A DNA stretch of 27,253 bases, from assembly GCA_035651635.1 (NCBI GenBank), contig DASRFK010000038.1, positions 1 to 27,253 of the forward strand, read 5' to 3'. Under the pieces are notes generated by a model. It was not told the origin of the DNA and did no database searches. It saw nothing but the letters and a program-made list of their open reading frames with translations. Shown one piece after another: positions 9,069 to 17,238 of this stretch; position 1 is the stretch's first letter; every line of letters starts with the position of its first letter. Both the position numbers and the translations under genes were made by a program. The DNA comes from JANXQE01 sp035651635. Lineage in GTDB: Bacteria > Verrucomicrobiota > Verrucomicrobiia > Limisphaerales > UBA8199.

Positions 9069-9836
9069 TTAGCCGCGGAGTTGTCGGCGCCGCCAGAAGA
9101 CAAATAAAGCCCCCGCACCCGTCAGGAGGCTAAGGCTAGTAGGTTCCGGAACCGCCGCCGCAGGTGTAAAGTCCACGACCGCGTTAGGACCACTCAGATT
9201 GATGTCGAGCGTGCCTTCATAGGCATAGGCGCTGGCGGGAGTTGTGCGGCCACTTGGGGCCAGCCGAGTGGTCTCGAACAAATCCAATGAAATGGTCGTG
9301 CCTGGCATCGCCTGCAAGGGAGTCAGGCCAAGTATATTTGCGAATGTGCCTGCTGGTATCGGATCTCCCTGGACCGTAGTGGAAAACTGCGCGGTATTCG
9401 AAGGGAGCCCAAGTAGAAAGCTCGCGGCATCGGTGCCCGCTTGAGTCACGAAATTGCCGCTGGATGGCGTGGCAGGCGTCGTTTCGGTCCCGGCGGTGCC
9501 TGCGGGGTTGCCACCGGCGCGCAGCTGGCTGAGTCCGGCATAGTCGCCCTTCTGCGCTGCACTGCTTCCAAACATCACTCCGACATTCATGCTGCCGATC
9601 GATGGAGCGCCGCCTGTGCCGAATTGGCCGAGGTTAATAGTGCCTCCCAAATGACTCACGCCACCAGCAGACATGAGACTGGCGAGGCTGCCCAGGTCGA
9701 CTACGTAGTCCGCCGTCGCGGAGGACGAGGTAAAGCCCAGAACCAGGTCACCAGCGGGCGCTTGCGCCTGGGCGGTATTCATCGCCAGGACCGCGCCTGT
9801 TGCACAACTAAAGGCGAGTTTGGTGGTTTTGTTCAT
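9069..9836 (-). CDS. PEP-CTERM sorting-domain protein
   Basis: 255 residues. A signal peptide (MNKTTKLAFSCATGAVLAMN..., ending T-A-Q-A) opens the protein. The end shows the complete tripartite PEP-CTERM signal: VPEPTSLSLL, a hydrophobic span (LTGAGALFVFW) and a basic tail (RRRQLRG). Family knowledge: such proteins are processed and anchored or released by an exosortase, usually in bacteria that make exopolysaccharide. No exosortase gene is in this window. The body begins with GDLVLGF...YVVDLGSL, a layout frequent in verrucomicrobial PEP-CTERM proteins, and is rich in Gly, Thr and Ser, suggesting a beta-rich surface protein. Start ATG 9836 has no obvious Shine-Dalgarno sequence. The specific role is unknown. 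Confidence 0.88.
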   Translation of the reverse strand: MNKTTKLAFSCATGAVLAMNTAQAQAPAGDLVLGFTSSSATADYVVDLGSLASLMSAGGVSHLGGTINLGQFGTGGAPSIGSMNVGVMFGSSAAQKGDYAGLSQLRAGGNPAGTAGTETTPATPSSGNFVTQAGTDAASFLLGLPSNTAQFSTTVQGDPIPAGTFANILGLTPLQAMPGTTISLDLFETTRLAPSGRTTPASAYAYEGTLDINLSGPNAVVDFTPAAAVPEPTSLSLLTGAGALFVFWRRRQLRG

Positions 9837-10173
9837 AATCGAAGCGAGTCGCTATTGTTACGGTCTAATCGGTTCACTGTGCTTGCCGCCAAAGAAGGTG
9901 TTTCTTCGCGGAATGCGAAACGAATAATACAAAGATCCGCGAGGGGTGTGACTAACGTTTTCGGACACGCACCATAAAAAAAAAGACAATCCTTCATGAG
10001 TTATATCACGTTCATTATTAACCATTTGCGTATATGACATCCGCCGTTCTAGGGTTTTCGCCAATTTTGTCAGCTGATCTTGACAATCATTTGCGCGAAG
10101 TATCGCCTTCACCTCATCACCTCATCCACGCCCTTGACAGCAGAACTACAACTGGTTCACCGTGGTCGGCTTT
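9837..10173. promoter_or_regulatory. AT-rich divergent intergenic region
   Basis: This 337-base gap separates two outward-transcribed genes (PEP-CTERM on minus, RCC1-like on plus). Its centre (9970-10045) is markedly AT-rich and contains nine A residues at 9976-9984. Two perfect TTGACA boxes face the RCC1-like gene (10080-10085 and 10134-10139), but neither has a good TATAAT partner at 16-18 bases. An 84-codon minus-strand frame (9858-10112) has no recognisable features and is not called as a gene. Confidence 0.35.
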
Positions 10174-11391
10174 ATGATTCATCTCCGAAAAATGATGCGA
10201 GCCGCAGCGACAACCTGCCTGGCCCTCATCTGCGGAGCAGGTTGGCAGTGCATGGGCCAGTCGCGCGTTGCGGCTTGGGGTGCTGGAACCTTTGTTTCGT
10301 CGCCGCCTGACTTCAACAATTACGGACAGTCGATTGTGCCGAATGACCTCACCAATGCGATTTACGTCGTCGGGGGCTGGCGCCACAGCCTGGCATCGAC
10401 GACTCGAGGCACGCCACGAGGTTGGGGAGATGATACGCTTGGACAAACCGATCTGGCCGCGAGGAGTAACTATGTTGCACTCGCTTGTGGCTCGCTCCAC
10501 AGCCTGGGCCTGCTCTCTGATGGTGCTGTGCGGGGAACCGGCGACGACTACTATGGCCAGACCGATGTCCCGGCTGACCTGACTAATGCTGTATCAATCA
10601 AAGCAGGGTTCTATCATTCCCTGGCTCTTCGCTCGGATGGAACCCTCGCAGCCTGGGGAACGAGCACGAACATCAACACAATCGGCACCGATCCCAGTTA
10701 TGGCCAGGCTCTGGTCCCAAACGGCCTTTCCAACGTAGTCGCGATTGCGGCCGGCGGTTGGCATAATCTGGCGCTGAAAGCCGACGGCACGTTACTTGGC
10801 TGGGGACGCGACGATTATGGCCAGGTGGATGTTCCCGCCGGGTTGTCTAACATTGTCGCGGTTTCGGCCGGCGCCGCCCACAGCGTGGCCCTGCGCGCTA
10901 ATGGCACGGTCGTCGCCTGGGGGTTAAATCTGTACGGCCAAACCAACGTGCCCGCCGGATTAAGTAACGTTGTGGCCATTGCGGCGGGTGGGTGGCACAA
11001 CCTGGCTCTCAAATCAGATGGCAAAGTTGTCGCCTGGGGCGCGGGCGGTCCGAACACCAACACCCTAGTTGTCTACGGCCAAAATGTCGTCCCACCTGGA
11101 CTCTCGAATGTAGTCCAAATCGCCGCCGGCGCGGTACACAGCCTGGCCCTGAGCACCACCGTGCCACCCGTCTTTACCACCACCCTGACCGCTCCGGCGC
11201 TCGGGACCAATGGTTTCCAGGTCAGCGTTCAGACCAAGCCAGGAAACGTCTATGCCCTCGAATACAAAAGCTCACTCGCGGACCCGCGCTGGACCGCTCT
11301 TCCTCTTCACGCGGGAACCGGAGGCCTCGTGCAATTGACCGATCCAACTTCCGCCCCAGCCCTGCGCTTCTACCGCGTCAGCCGCTGGTAG
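10174..11391 (+). CDS. Secreted RCC1-like beta-propeller protein
   Basis: About 405 residues from ATG 10174; GTG 10162 and ATG 10192/10195 are alternatives. A signal peptide (MMRAAATTCLALICGAG...) precedes seven RCC1-type repeats of about 45-55 residues. Their consensus is V-x-A-W-G-x-x-x-Y-G-Q-x-x-V-P-x-x-L-S-N-V-V-A-I-A-A-G-x-x-H-S-L-A-L-x-x-D-G-T. The count fits one closed seven-bladed propeller. Later repeats are the most regular; the third has T in place of the blade Trp (VRGTGDD). A linker leads to a C-terminal module of about 60 residues (VYALEYKSSL...W...RFYRV), matching the tail of the protein at 4563-5651. Eukaryotic RCC1 acts on Ran, but bacterial secreted versions have no established substrate; a binding or surface role is inferred. 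Confidence 0.88.
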   Translation: MIHLRKMMRAAATTCLALICGAGWQCMGQSRVAAWGAGTFVSSPPDFNNYGQSIVPNDLTNAIYVVGGWRHSLASTTRGTPRGWGDDTLGQTDLAARSNYVALACGSLHSLGLLSDGAVRGTGDDYYGQTDVPADLTNAVSIKAGFYHSLALRSDGTLAAWGTSTNINTIGTDPSYGQALVPNGLSNVVAIAAGGWHNLALKADGTLLGWGRDDYGQVDVPAGLSNIVAVSAGAAHSVALRANGTVVAWGLNLYGQTNVPAGLSNVVAIAAGGWHNLALKSDGKVVAWGAGGPNTNTLVVYGQNVVPPGLSNVVQIAAGAVHSLALSTTVPPVFTTTLTAPALGTNGFQVSVQTKPGNVYALEYKSSLADPRWTALPLHAGTGGLVQLTDPTSAPALRFYRVSRW

Positions 11392-11416
11392 AGACGAAAA
11401 GCGGCAAGCGCGAAAC

Positions 11417-11500
11417 GAGACACTAATTTCACGAATTTACACGAACGGACTTTCTCGGCCGCTCGAATCCGTGTCCATCGGTGTTCATCCGTGGTTTCGA
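11417..11500. repeat. Extragenic 'cacgaatt / tccatcggtgttcatccgtgg' repeat, copy A
   Basis: The left part (11417-11445) reads gagacactaatttcacg and continues into acgaatttacacgaa. It matches the left arm of copy B (11635-11661) in about 23 of 27 positions. The right part (11466-11500) is the 'ccgtgtccatcggtgttc' and 'atccgtggttt' stretch, which I recall as a common intergenic repeat in this group of bacteria. The two halves are not clearly complementary here. It lies in the spacer after the RCC1-like gene. Confidence 0.6.
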
Positions 11501-11633
11501 CTGTTTGGCTGTTTCCACTTGCATCGGCACGGCTCCAGTGTTTCCCTGTCACCTGATCGCAACAAATGAGCCATCGGCTTGTCACCCAACGTCACTAGCG
11601 TCGCGCGATGCTAAACCGGCACCACCGGGCGGT

Positions 11634-11704
11634 AGACACAAATTCCACGAATTTTCACAAATTGCCTTTATTCCAATCCGTGAGAATTCGTGCAATTCGT
11701 GTCT
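11634..11704. repeat. Imperfect palindromic repeat, copy B, overlapping the porin start
   Basis: The left arm 11634-11659 and the right arm 11679-11704 are inverted repeats of 26 bases with 22 matches; the differences are transitions or single changes. The loop is 19 bases. The core words are agacac, cacgaatt and, on the other arm, aattcgtg and gtgtct. The right arm supplies the first codons of the porin signal peptide, so this mobile or extragenic-type sequence has been read into a protein start. Confidence 0.7.
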
Positions 11705-13311
11705 CGCTTTTCCCACTCTTCGCCTTTTTGGTCCTGACTGCGCGTGCGGCGGATCCGTCCGATCCGGTTCTCGATTTGCTGCTGCAGAAAGGCATCGTCA
11801 CCGAAGCCGAAGTTCAAAAAGCCCGGGCCGAGTCCGAACGCATTCGCACCAACGAATTTGCCAACCTGATGCCGCCCGTGGAGTCCAAGTGGAAAATAGG
11901 CAAGGCGATAAAAAACATCGAACTCTTTGGTGACGCCCGCCTTCGTTTTGAACATCGCCAAACGACCACCGGCGAAAATGAGCGGTTGGAGTTGGATCGC
12001 GGCCGCTACGCGCTCCGTCTGGGTTTGCGCGGAGAAGCTTTTGATGATTTTTACTACGGACTCCGGCTCGATACGGCGGCCAACCCACGCTCGCCCTGGG
12101 TGACTTTCGGCACCTCCTCGAGCGGCGTTCCGTATCAAGGGCCCTACGGAAAGTCGACGGCCGGCATCAACGTCGGGCAGCTCTATCTAGGCTGGAAGCC
12201 CACGTCCTGGGTCGACATCACCGTTGGCAAAATGCCACAACCGCTTTACACCACCCCCATGGTGTGGGATTCGGACTTCGCTCCAGAAGGCGCGGCGGAG
12301 AAATTCAGCTACCAAGTGGGTGACGCCACGTTCTTCGCCAATTTCGGCCAGTTCGTTTACCAGGATGTCAACCCGGCTTACGCGGCAGGTGGCCTCGGAT
12401 TCAATGGCTTTTCGGGCAATGTTGGCGATGCGATTTTTCAAATCGCCTGGCAGGGCGGGATGAGTTGGCAATTCACAACCAATCTTTCGGCTAAAGTCGG
12501 GGCGACGTTCTACCAATACATGGGGCTAAGGCAGAGCACCCTGGCACGTCCGGGTCCCTCGCCGTATTTCGGAGATGTATTCGTCGGCGAAGGCGCGTAT
12601 GCCGGTCCCCAAAGCCCCCTCGGGCCGGGAGGCGCCGGTCTTAATCTAGGCAACCTGACCACCCAGGGTACTCCCGCTTATCCCAGTTTTGGTTATCCGC
12701 TCAATCAGATGGGCCTGCGGCATTTGTCTATTCTGGAATTTCCATTCGAGGTCAATTTCCGGATGAGCAAACTCAACTGGCGGCTTTTTGGCGACGTGAG
12801 CTACAACCTCCAGGGATCCGAGCGCGCGGAAGAAGCGGCCCAGGCCTATGCCACGTTCTTGGCCAGTCCGGTCCAATTCAATCCCGCTTTGCCCGCCACT
12901 TCCACCCTCAAACCGTTTGCGGCTCAACGAAACGACGTCAAAGCATACCAGATTGGCTTGGGCGTCGGTTCAGCCGGCTTGAAGTATGGGCCGATCCAGG
13001 GCCTGGTCTACGGCAGCGATTCCAAGAAGCACGCCTGGGAAATCCGTACCTACTGGCAGCACGTCGAACAATATGCTCTGGATCCCAACCTGCTCGACTC
13101 GGATTTCTTCGAAGGGCGCGCGAACCTGGAAGGCATTTACGGTGCCTTGGCCTACGGCTTTAGTCAGAACGTCATTGGCACGCTCCGCTACGGCTATGCC
13201 TGGCGCGTCAACAAGTTGCTTGGCACCGGCGGTAATAACCAGGATATCCCCCAGGTCAATCCCATCGACAACTACAACATTCTTCAGCTCGACTTGACCT
13301 TGCGGTTCTGA
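11680..13311 (+). CDS. Putative outer-membrane porin (Porin_5-like)
   Basis: About 543 residues when started at GTG 11680, which gives a compact signal peptide (MRIRAIRVSLFPLFAFLVL, cleaved near A-R-A-A). The frame is open from ATG 11608, but that start would give an unusually long N-region encoded by repeat DNA. After the signal comes a short helical segment (DPVLDLLLQKGIVTEAEVQK), likely a periplasmic or coiled-coil part. Then follows a beta-barrel with alternating polar and aromatic strands: LFGDARLRFEHR, RYALRLGLRGEAFDDFYYGL, VGQLYLGWKP, VDITVGKMPQPLYTTPMVWD and DFAPEGAAEKF. It ends in a beta-signal finishing in aromatic Phe (LQLDLTLRF). These features match the putative porin family of Bacteroidota and Verrucomicrobiota. 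Transported solutes are unknown. A TPR gene follows 48 bases later. Confidence 0.82.
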   Translation: MRIRAIRVSLFPLFAFLVLTARAADPSDPVLDLLLQKGIVTEAEVQKARAESERIRTNEFANLMPPVESKWKIGKAIKNIELFGDARLRFEHRQTTTGENERLELDRGRYALRLGLRGEAFDDFYYGLRLDTAANPRSPWVTFGTSSSGVPYQGPYGKSTAGINVGQLYLGWKPTSWVDITVGKMPQPLYTTPMVWDSDFAPEGAAEKFSYQVGDATFFANFGQFVYQDVNPAYAAGGLGFNGFSGNVGDAIFQIAWQGGMSWQFTTNLSAKVGATFYQYMGLRQSTLARPGPSPYFGDVFVGEGAYAGPQSPLGPGGAGLNLGNLTTQGTPAYPSFGYPLNQMGLRHLSILEFPFEVNFRMSKLNWRLFGDVSYNLQGSERAEEAAQAYATFLASPVQFNPALPATSTLKPFAAQRNDVKAYQIGLGVGSAGLKYGPIQGLVYGSDSKKHAWEIRTYWQHVEQYALDPNLLDSDFFEGRANLEGIYGALAYGFSQNVIGTLRYGYAWRVNKLLGTGGNNQDIPQVNPIDNYNILQLDLTLRF

Positions 13312-13359
13312 CCCCAGCCACGTGGGCAGCTTGCGCTTAATGATCGGCGCTCATTCAGA

Positions 13360-15039
13360 ATGAACCCTTTCGCAAAGAGAGTTTTAGCGGTTCTTTTGTT
13401 TCTCGCCCTGTCCGCAGCCAGCGCGATGCAAGTGCGCCACCTGGTCAAAGTTGCGCGGGCAAAACGTCTCATCACTGAGGCTGCCGCGTTTCTCGAACGA
13501 AAAGATTTTGCGCAAGCCACCCGCTGTCTTCAGGCCGCCCTGCAGGCCAATCCAGCGAGCGTTACGGCGACCGCCCTGACGGCGGAGCTGCTCGAATCGA
13601 TGGGCTCTTCTGCCGCCATTGGCTGGCGCATCCGCGCATCTCAACTGCAACCTGCAAATATGACTAATCGCCTTAATTGGGCGGAAAGCGCCGTACGGTT
13701 GCGCGACTTAAAATCGGCCGAAGACGCTTTGAGCGGGGTGGACGAAAACAGCAAGGCCACGGCGCGTTACCACAAAATCGCAGGTGCCTTGGCTTGGGGG
13801 CAGGGAAAGGTGACCGAGGCCGAACAACACTATCAGCAGGCGCGTGCGTTGGAGCCCGATAATCCTTCCAATCTGCTCAACCTGGGGACAATCGGTTTGG
13901 TCTCCACCAATGAGGAGCTAGCGGCTGGCGCCCGGGTCGCGTTGCAACGGATAGCCTCTACCAATGGCCCCTGCATGCTCGACGCGCAGCGGCGCCTCGC
14001 CCAGGATGCGGCCAAACACGGGGATCTGCCCCAAGCCGTAAGCTACACTCGCTCGGCCGCCACAAATGACGCCGCCACGTTCGCCGACAAAATCGATTAC
14101 TTGAATTTGTTATTCAAGACGAGAGATTCTGGCGCAGCCCGCTGGCTCGCCGTTCTCAAGCAGGAGGCGGCCGGGTCTCCCGGGCAAGCCTTCACACTAG
14201 GGCGCTGGATGCTCAGCGCTGAAGGCCCGACCAACACCATGGCGTGGCTCACGTCCCTGCCTCTTGCCATTCGCACAAATCAGCCAGTCCCGCTGGTGCT
14301 CACGGATTCGCAGATTGCTCTTAAAGACTGGCCTGGGCTTTTGTCCTCGGTCGAAAAGCAGGAATGGGGCGAAGCCGAAAACTTGCGCCTGGCGATCGAG
14401 TCACTCGCACGGCGGTCTCTCGGGAACGAGGATGCGGCCCAGGAACTTTGGAAACGCGCGCGCCGACAGTCCGCTCGACAACTCGATCGTCTCTACCGCC
14501 TGGTCCGGGTCACCAGCGCCTGGGGTTGGAAGATGGAACGCCGCGACCTGCTGACTGAGATCGTAGCGGAGTTTCCACAGGAAAAATGGGCCGTTGACTC
14601 GCTAATCTCACAGCTTTGTGACGATGGACAAACCGAGGAATTAGAGCGGCTCTTTTCCAAGCTCTCCGCGGCCGATCCTCAGAATGCCGGCCTCAAGACC
14701 TCACTGGCCCGGGTTTGCCTGCTGCGCAACGACCAATTGGAAAACGCCCACCGCCTGGCTCGGGAAGCTTACGACAAAAAGCCCCACGACCCGGTGGTCG
14801 CCTCCACCTACGCTTATTCCTTGCTGCTCCAGGGGCGCCCGCAGGATGCCCTCGACCTGGTCGTCGGCCTCGACCACGAGGCTTTGCAAATTCCCTGGGT
14901 CGCCGCTTGCTACGGGTTGATTGAGGCGCGCTCCGGAAATACCAGGGCCGCCCGCGAGCCGCTGGCGCGAGCGGAAGCGGCCAATCTGCTGCCCGAAGAA
15001 CAAGCGCTGGTTCGCCTGGCTAAGAGCGGCATAAACTGA
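13360..15039 (+). CDS. Membrane-anchored TPR protein
   Basis: 559 residues. An N-terminal hydrophobic segment (about residues 7-24, RVLAVLLFLALSAASAM) acts as a signal or anchor. Several tetratricopeptide units follow: about 35-68 (FLERKDFAQATRCLQAALQANP), about 145-180 (GKVTEAEQHYQQARALEPDN), about 430-490, and the last near 500-545 (YSLLLQGRPQDALDLV). The middle (about 200-420) is helical but diverged. TPR arrays bind partner proteins; here the protein would face the periplasm. It starts 48 bases after the porin stop on the same strand, so co-transcription is likely. No catalytic motif was seen. In verrucomicrobial genomes such proteins are common near envelope genes, but I cannot name a partner. 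Confidence 0.75.
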   Translation: MNPFAKRVLAVLLFLALSAASAMQVRHLVKVARAKRLITEAAAFLERKDFAQATRCLQAALQANPASVTATALTAELLESMGSSAAIGWRIRASQLQPANMTNRLNWAESAVRLRDLKSAEDALSGVDENSKATARYHKIAGALAWGQGKVTEAEQHYQQARALEPDNPSNLLNLGTIGLVSTNEELAAGARVALQRIASTNGPCMLDAQRRLAQDAAKHGDLPQAVSYTRSAATNDAATFADKIDYLNLLFKTRDSGAARWLAVLKQEAAGSPGQAFTLGRWMLSAEGPTNTMAWLTSLPLAIRTNQPVPLVLTDSQIALKDWPGLLSSVEKQEWGEAENLRLAIESLARRSLGNEDAAQELWKRARRQSARQLDRLYRLVRVTSAWGWKMERRDLLTEIVAEFPQEKWAVDSLISQLCDDGQTEELERLFSKLSAADPQNAGLKTSLARVCLLRNDQLENAHRLAREAYDKKPHDPVVASTYAYSLLLQGRPQDALDLVVGLDHEALQIPWVAACYGLIEARSGNTRAAREPLARAEAANLLPEEQALVRLAKSGIN

Positions 15040-15115
15040 TCGGCACAATTTTCGGCCTGCCTATCTGCTTCCTATCTGCGGTCGCCCTGAATCTGCGGGG
15101 AGTTCATCCAAAGCC

Positions 15116-17068
15116 TCACTTTAAGCCGGGTTCGGTTAGTGGCTTTTCGCGGCTGGTCAGCAGGAAATGCGCAGGCCAGCCTTTTTGCCAGTACTCGAGG
15201 GGAAAATCGGCTGGGGGCCCTGGTTTGCCCTGCTGTTTGTTCAGGACGCAGCCGAGCATAAACGCTCCCCATCCCTCCCGCCCGGCCTGCAGCCATTCGG
15301 CCAGGCTCTGATAAGCTCCGCCGCCCGAGGCGTGGCTCAGGTAAAGTGCCCGGATAGGTTTGAGGCGATCGTTCACGGCGAGAAACTCTCCCTTTGTTTG
15401 CGTCAACCAAATGCATTGGACCTGGCCGTACCAGGCTGCCGCCCATGGAATATCGCTCATCATCAATTCGTCAGTCTTAACGAATCGGGCCGCCTCTTGT
15501 AGCGAAGGAGGAAAATAAGGCGGGAAGGCCACCGGCGAACGCCTGGCGGCCAGCAGTCCAAGGATTAAGGGCAGGCAAGTCAATCCGGCGAAGCAGGCGA
15601 CCACCGCCGACCACACAGAAGGAACGGACCAATGAAACTCTTCGAGCAATCGATAAAAAAAACCGGCGCCATATATCCAAACTCCTGGAACGACCAACAC
15701 CAGCAGATTTTCCGAATTGATCATGGGAGAGTCCATGGAACGTTGAGTTTGCCCCAGGGCCTGCACGATCGCCAAAAGGACCACCGAAATGGCCAGGAAG
15801 CACCCGAGCCGTCTGGTTTGACGCTCTGCCAGGGGCACCAGGAGGCCGATTATAAAGAAGCCTCCAACCCAAGTCCCTCCCAGGCTCGGTAGATCACTTT
15901 GGACGATTTGGCCGCCGTTCGCCAACAGTTTGGACCAGGCGAGTCTTACGAAAACCACCCCGGGCACGGCCAAGTCCGGCTTGAGCCAACGCGACAAGCT
16001 GTCGCCGGGGAACAGGGCACTGGCCTCCAGAATCGTGTAGGTCGCCGTGCCGAAAGGCATGCCGCTTACCAGCCAATTGCGGATTATCCATGGGCCCAGC
16101 GTTACTGAAAAAGCCGTCGCCGCAGCGAGCGAAAGCGTGAGGCGTTGTCGGCCGGTAAACAACACTATGAAAAGAAGCAGCGGCAGGATGAGCCAGCCAA
16201 AAGAGTAACGCGTCAATGCGCCCAGGCCCACCAGCCCTCCGGCCACAGCCGCCCAGACGAACACGGAAAGGCCGAGCGGCTGGCTGTTGCCCGCTTGTCC
16301 TGTGTTCAAGCTCGATTGCTTGGAAAGCTGCACGCCGGCCTCCGAGCGGGCCGCTTCCCCTTCCAACAGCATCAGGCACCACACCACAGCATTAAAAATC
16401 AACATCAGCAGGATCGTCGACAATCCCGCCACTGCGAAACGCCAGAGCAAGTCAGTTCCGAGCAACAAGCCCGTCGAAAGCATCGCCGTCCGCACATTGA
16501 ACAAGCGCCGAGCAATAAAGAAGGTGAGTGCTGCCAAGGCTAGAAACAGGGCTTGGTTGAACGCCGAAATAATGAAATCCGGTTGATAACGGCGGAACCT
16601 CCTGGAGGTCGCCCATTCCTCCGAATCACCGGGCGGATGAATACCCGGGCTGCTCCAAAACCTGTGCGTCAGATCAACGGGATAGCGGAACGGCAGAACT
16701 CGCATCAACCCAGCCAGAACCATCGGATAAAAAGGTGGGTTGGCTATGTCCGGGTGCATCCCCGCGAGCCTGGCCGGGTCCGCCCTTTCCCACGGGGTTG
16801 GCAAAGCCGGGTTCCGGGCAGCTCTTCCCTGCAATAGGCGCAGGCTGGAGGGCCGAATGAAAAGCGTGGTGAACCCCTTGCCCTCGGCGATGTTTCGGGC
16901 GAGCTGCGCGCTGTCCATCGCTTCCTGAGTCTCCATATTGTGGAAGCAGAACCAATTATAACAGAACAAGAACAGGAGCAATGCCAGGCACCCGGCGACG
17001 TATCGCAACACAAGCTTACCACCGCCTTCTTCGAGGCGGTAAATCAGATCGTGAAGCTTAGTGGTCAT
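15116..17068 (-). CDS. Polytopic membrane protein, GT-C / ArnT-PMT-like glycosyltransferase
   Basis: 650 residues with a cytosolic N-terminus, a first transmembrane helix (about 20-41) and a large extracytoplasmic loop. That loop carries an acidic motif (METQEAMDSAQLARN, E46 and D52) and IAEGKGFTT, then HPDIANPPFYPMVLA. About nine or ten further hydrophobic helices run to about residue 510, followed by a C-terminal soluble domain (about 510-650). The acidic residues in the first loop and the 'A-R-N-I-A-x-G-x-G-F' sequence are typical of GT-C enzymes that use lipid-linked sugars at the outer face of the membrane. Donor and acceptor are unknown; protein or lipid glycosylation, or exopolysaccharide work linked to the PEP-CTERM system, is inferred. 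It converges with the TPR gene and diverges from the exbB operon. Confidence 0.72.
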   Translation of the reverse strand: MTTKLHDLIYRLEEGGGKLVLRYVAGCLALLLFLFCYNWFCFHNMETQEAMDSAQLARNIAEGKGFTTLFIRPSSLRLLQGRAARNPALPTPWERADPARLAGMHPDIANPPFYPMVLAGLMRVLPFRYPVDLTHRFWSSPGIHPPGDSEEWATSRRFRRYQPDFIISAFNQALFLALAALTFFIARRLFNVRTAMLSTGLLLGTDLLWRFAVAGLSTILLMLIFNAVVWCLMLLEGEAARSEAGVQLSKQSSLNTGQAGNSQPLGLSVFVWAAVAGGLVGLGALTRYSFGWLILPLLLFIVLFTGRQRLTLSLAAATAFSVTLGPWIIRNWLVSGMPFGTATYTILEASALFPGDSLSRWLKPDLAVPGVVFVRLAWSKLLANGGQIVQSDLPSLGGTWVGGFFIIGLLVPLAERQTRRLGCFLAISVVLLAIVQALGQTQRSMDSPMINSENLLVLVVPGVWIYGAGFFYRLLEEFHWSVPSVWSAVVACFAGLTCLPLILGLLAARRSPVAFPPYFPPSLQEAARFVKTDELMMSDIPWAAAWYGQVQCIWLTQTKGEFLAVNDRLKPIRALYLSHASGGGAYQSLAEWLQAGREGWGAFMLGCVLNKQQGKPGPPADFPLEYWQKGWPAHFLLTSREKPLTEPGLK

Positions 17069-17238
17069 GCAAGGGAATAGGTTTTGGACAGCCGGCCACG
17101 GCCTCCATTCTGTACGAAATACTCGGGTCCGACCTCTTGGTTACACTAATGTTGCATAATCGTCACCGAATCGTCATCTGGAATTCACAGTCCGTAACTT
17201 TCGTTCGGCCCCTTACTCGGTCATACTTTTACGAGTCT
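17069..17238. promoter_or_regulatory. Divergent promoter region of the exbB operon and the glycosyltransferase gene
   Basis: These 170 bases separate two outward-transcribed genes. The exbB frame stays open to a TTG at 17137, but the extension has no membrane or signal character, so the ATG at 17239 is preferred. A cataat hexamer occurs at 17155-17160, but no well-placed -35 partner was found. No Fur-box-like palindrome was recognised. Confidence 0.3.

Noticed and set aside
9858..10112. 84-codon minus-strand frame in the RCC1/PEP-CTERM gap
   Set aside because: No domain, signal or ribosome-binding site; it covers the AT-rich divergent control region.
13351..13363. 13-base perfect palindrome TCATTCAGAATGA over the TPR gene start
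   Set aside because: A 6-bp half-site palindrome is expected several times by chance in 27 kb, and there is no supporting operator context.
15040..15115. Short tatctgc/tctgcgg direct repeats between convergent genes
   Set aside because: Too short and irregular to call a repeat element; no terminator hairpin was found there.
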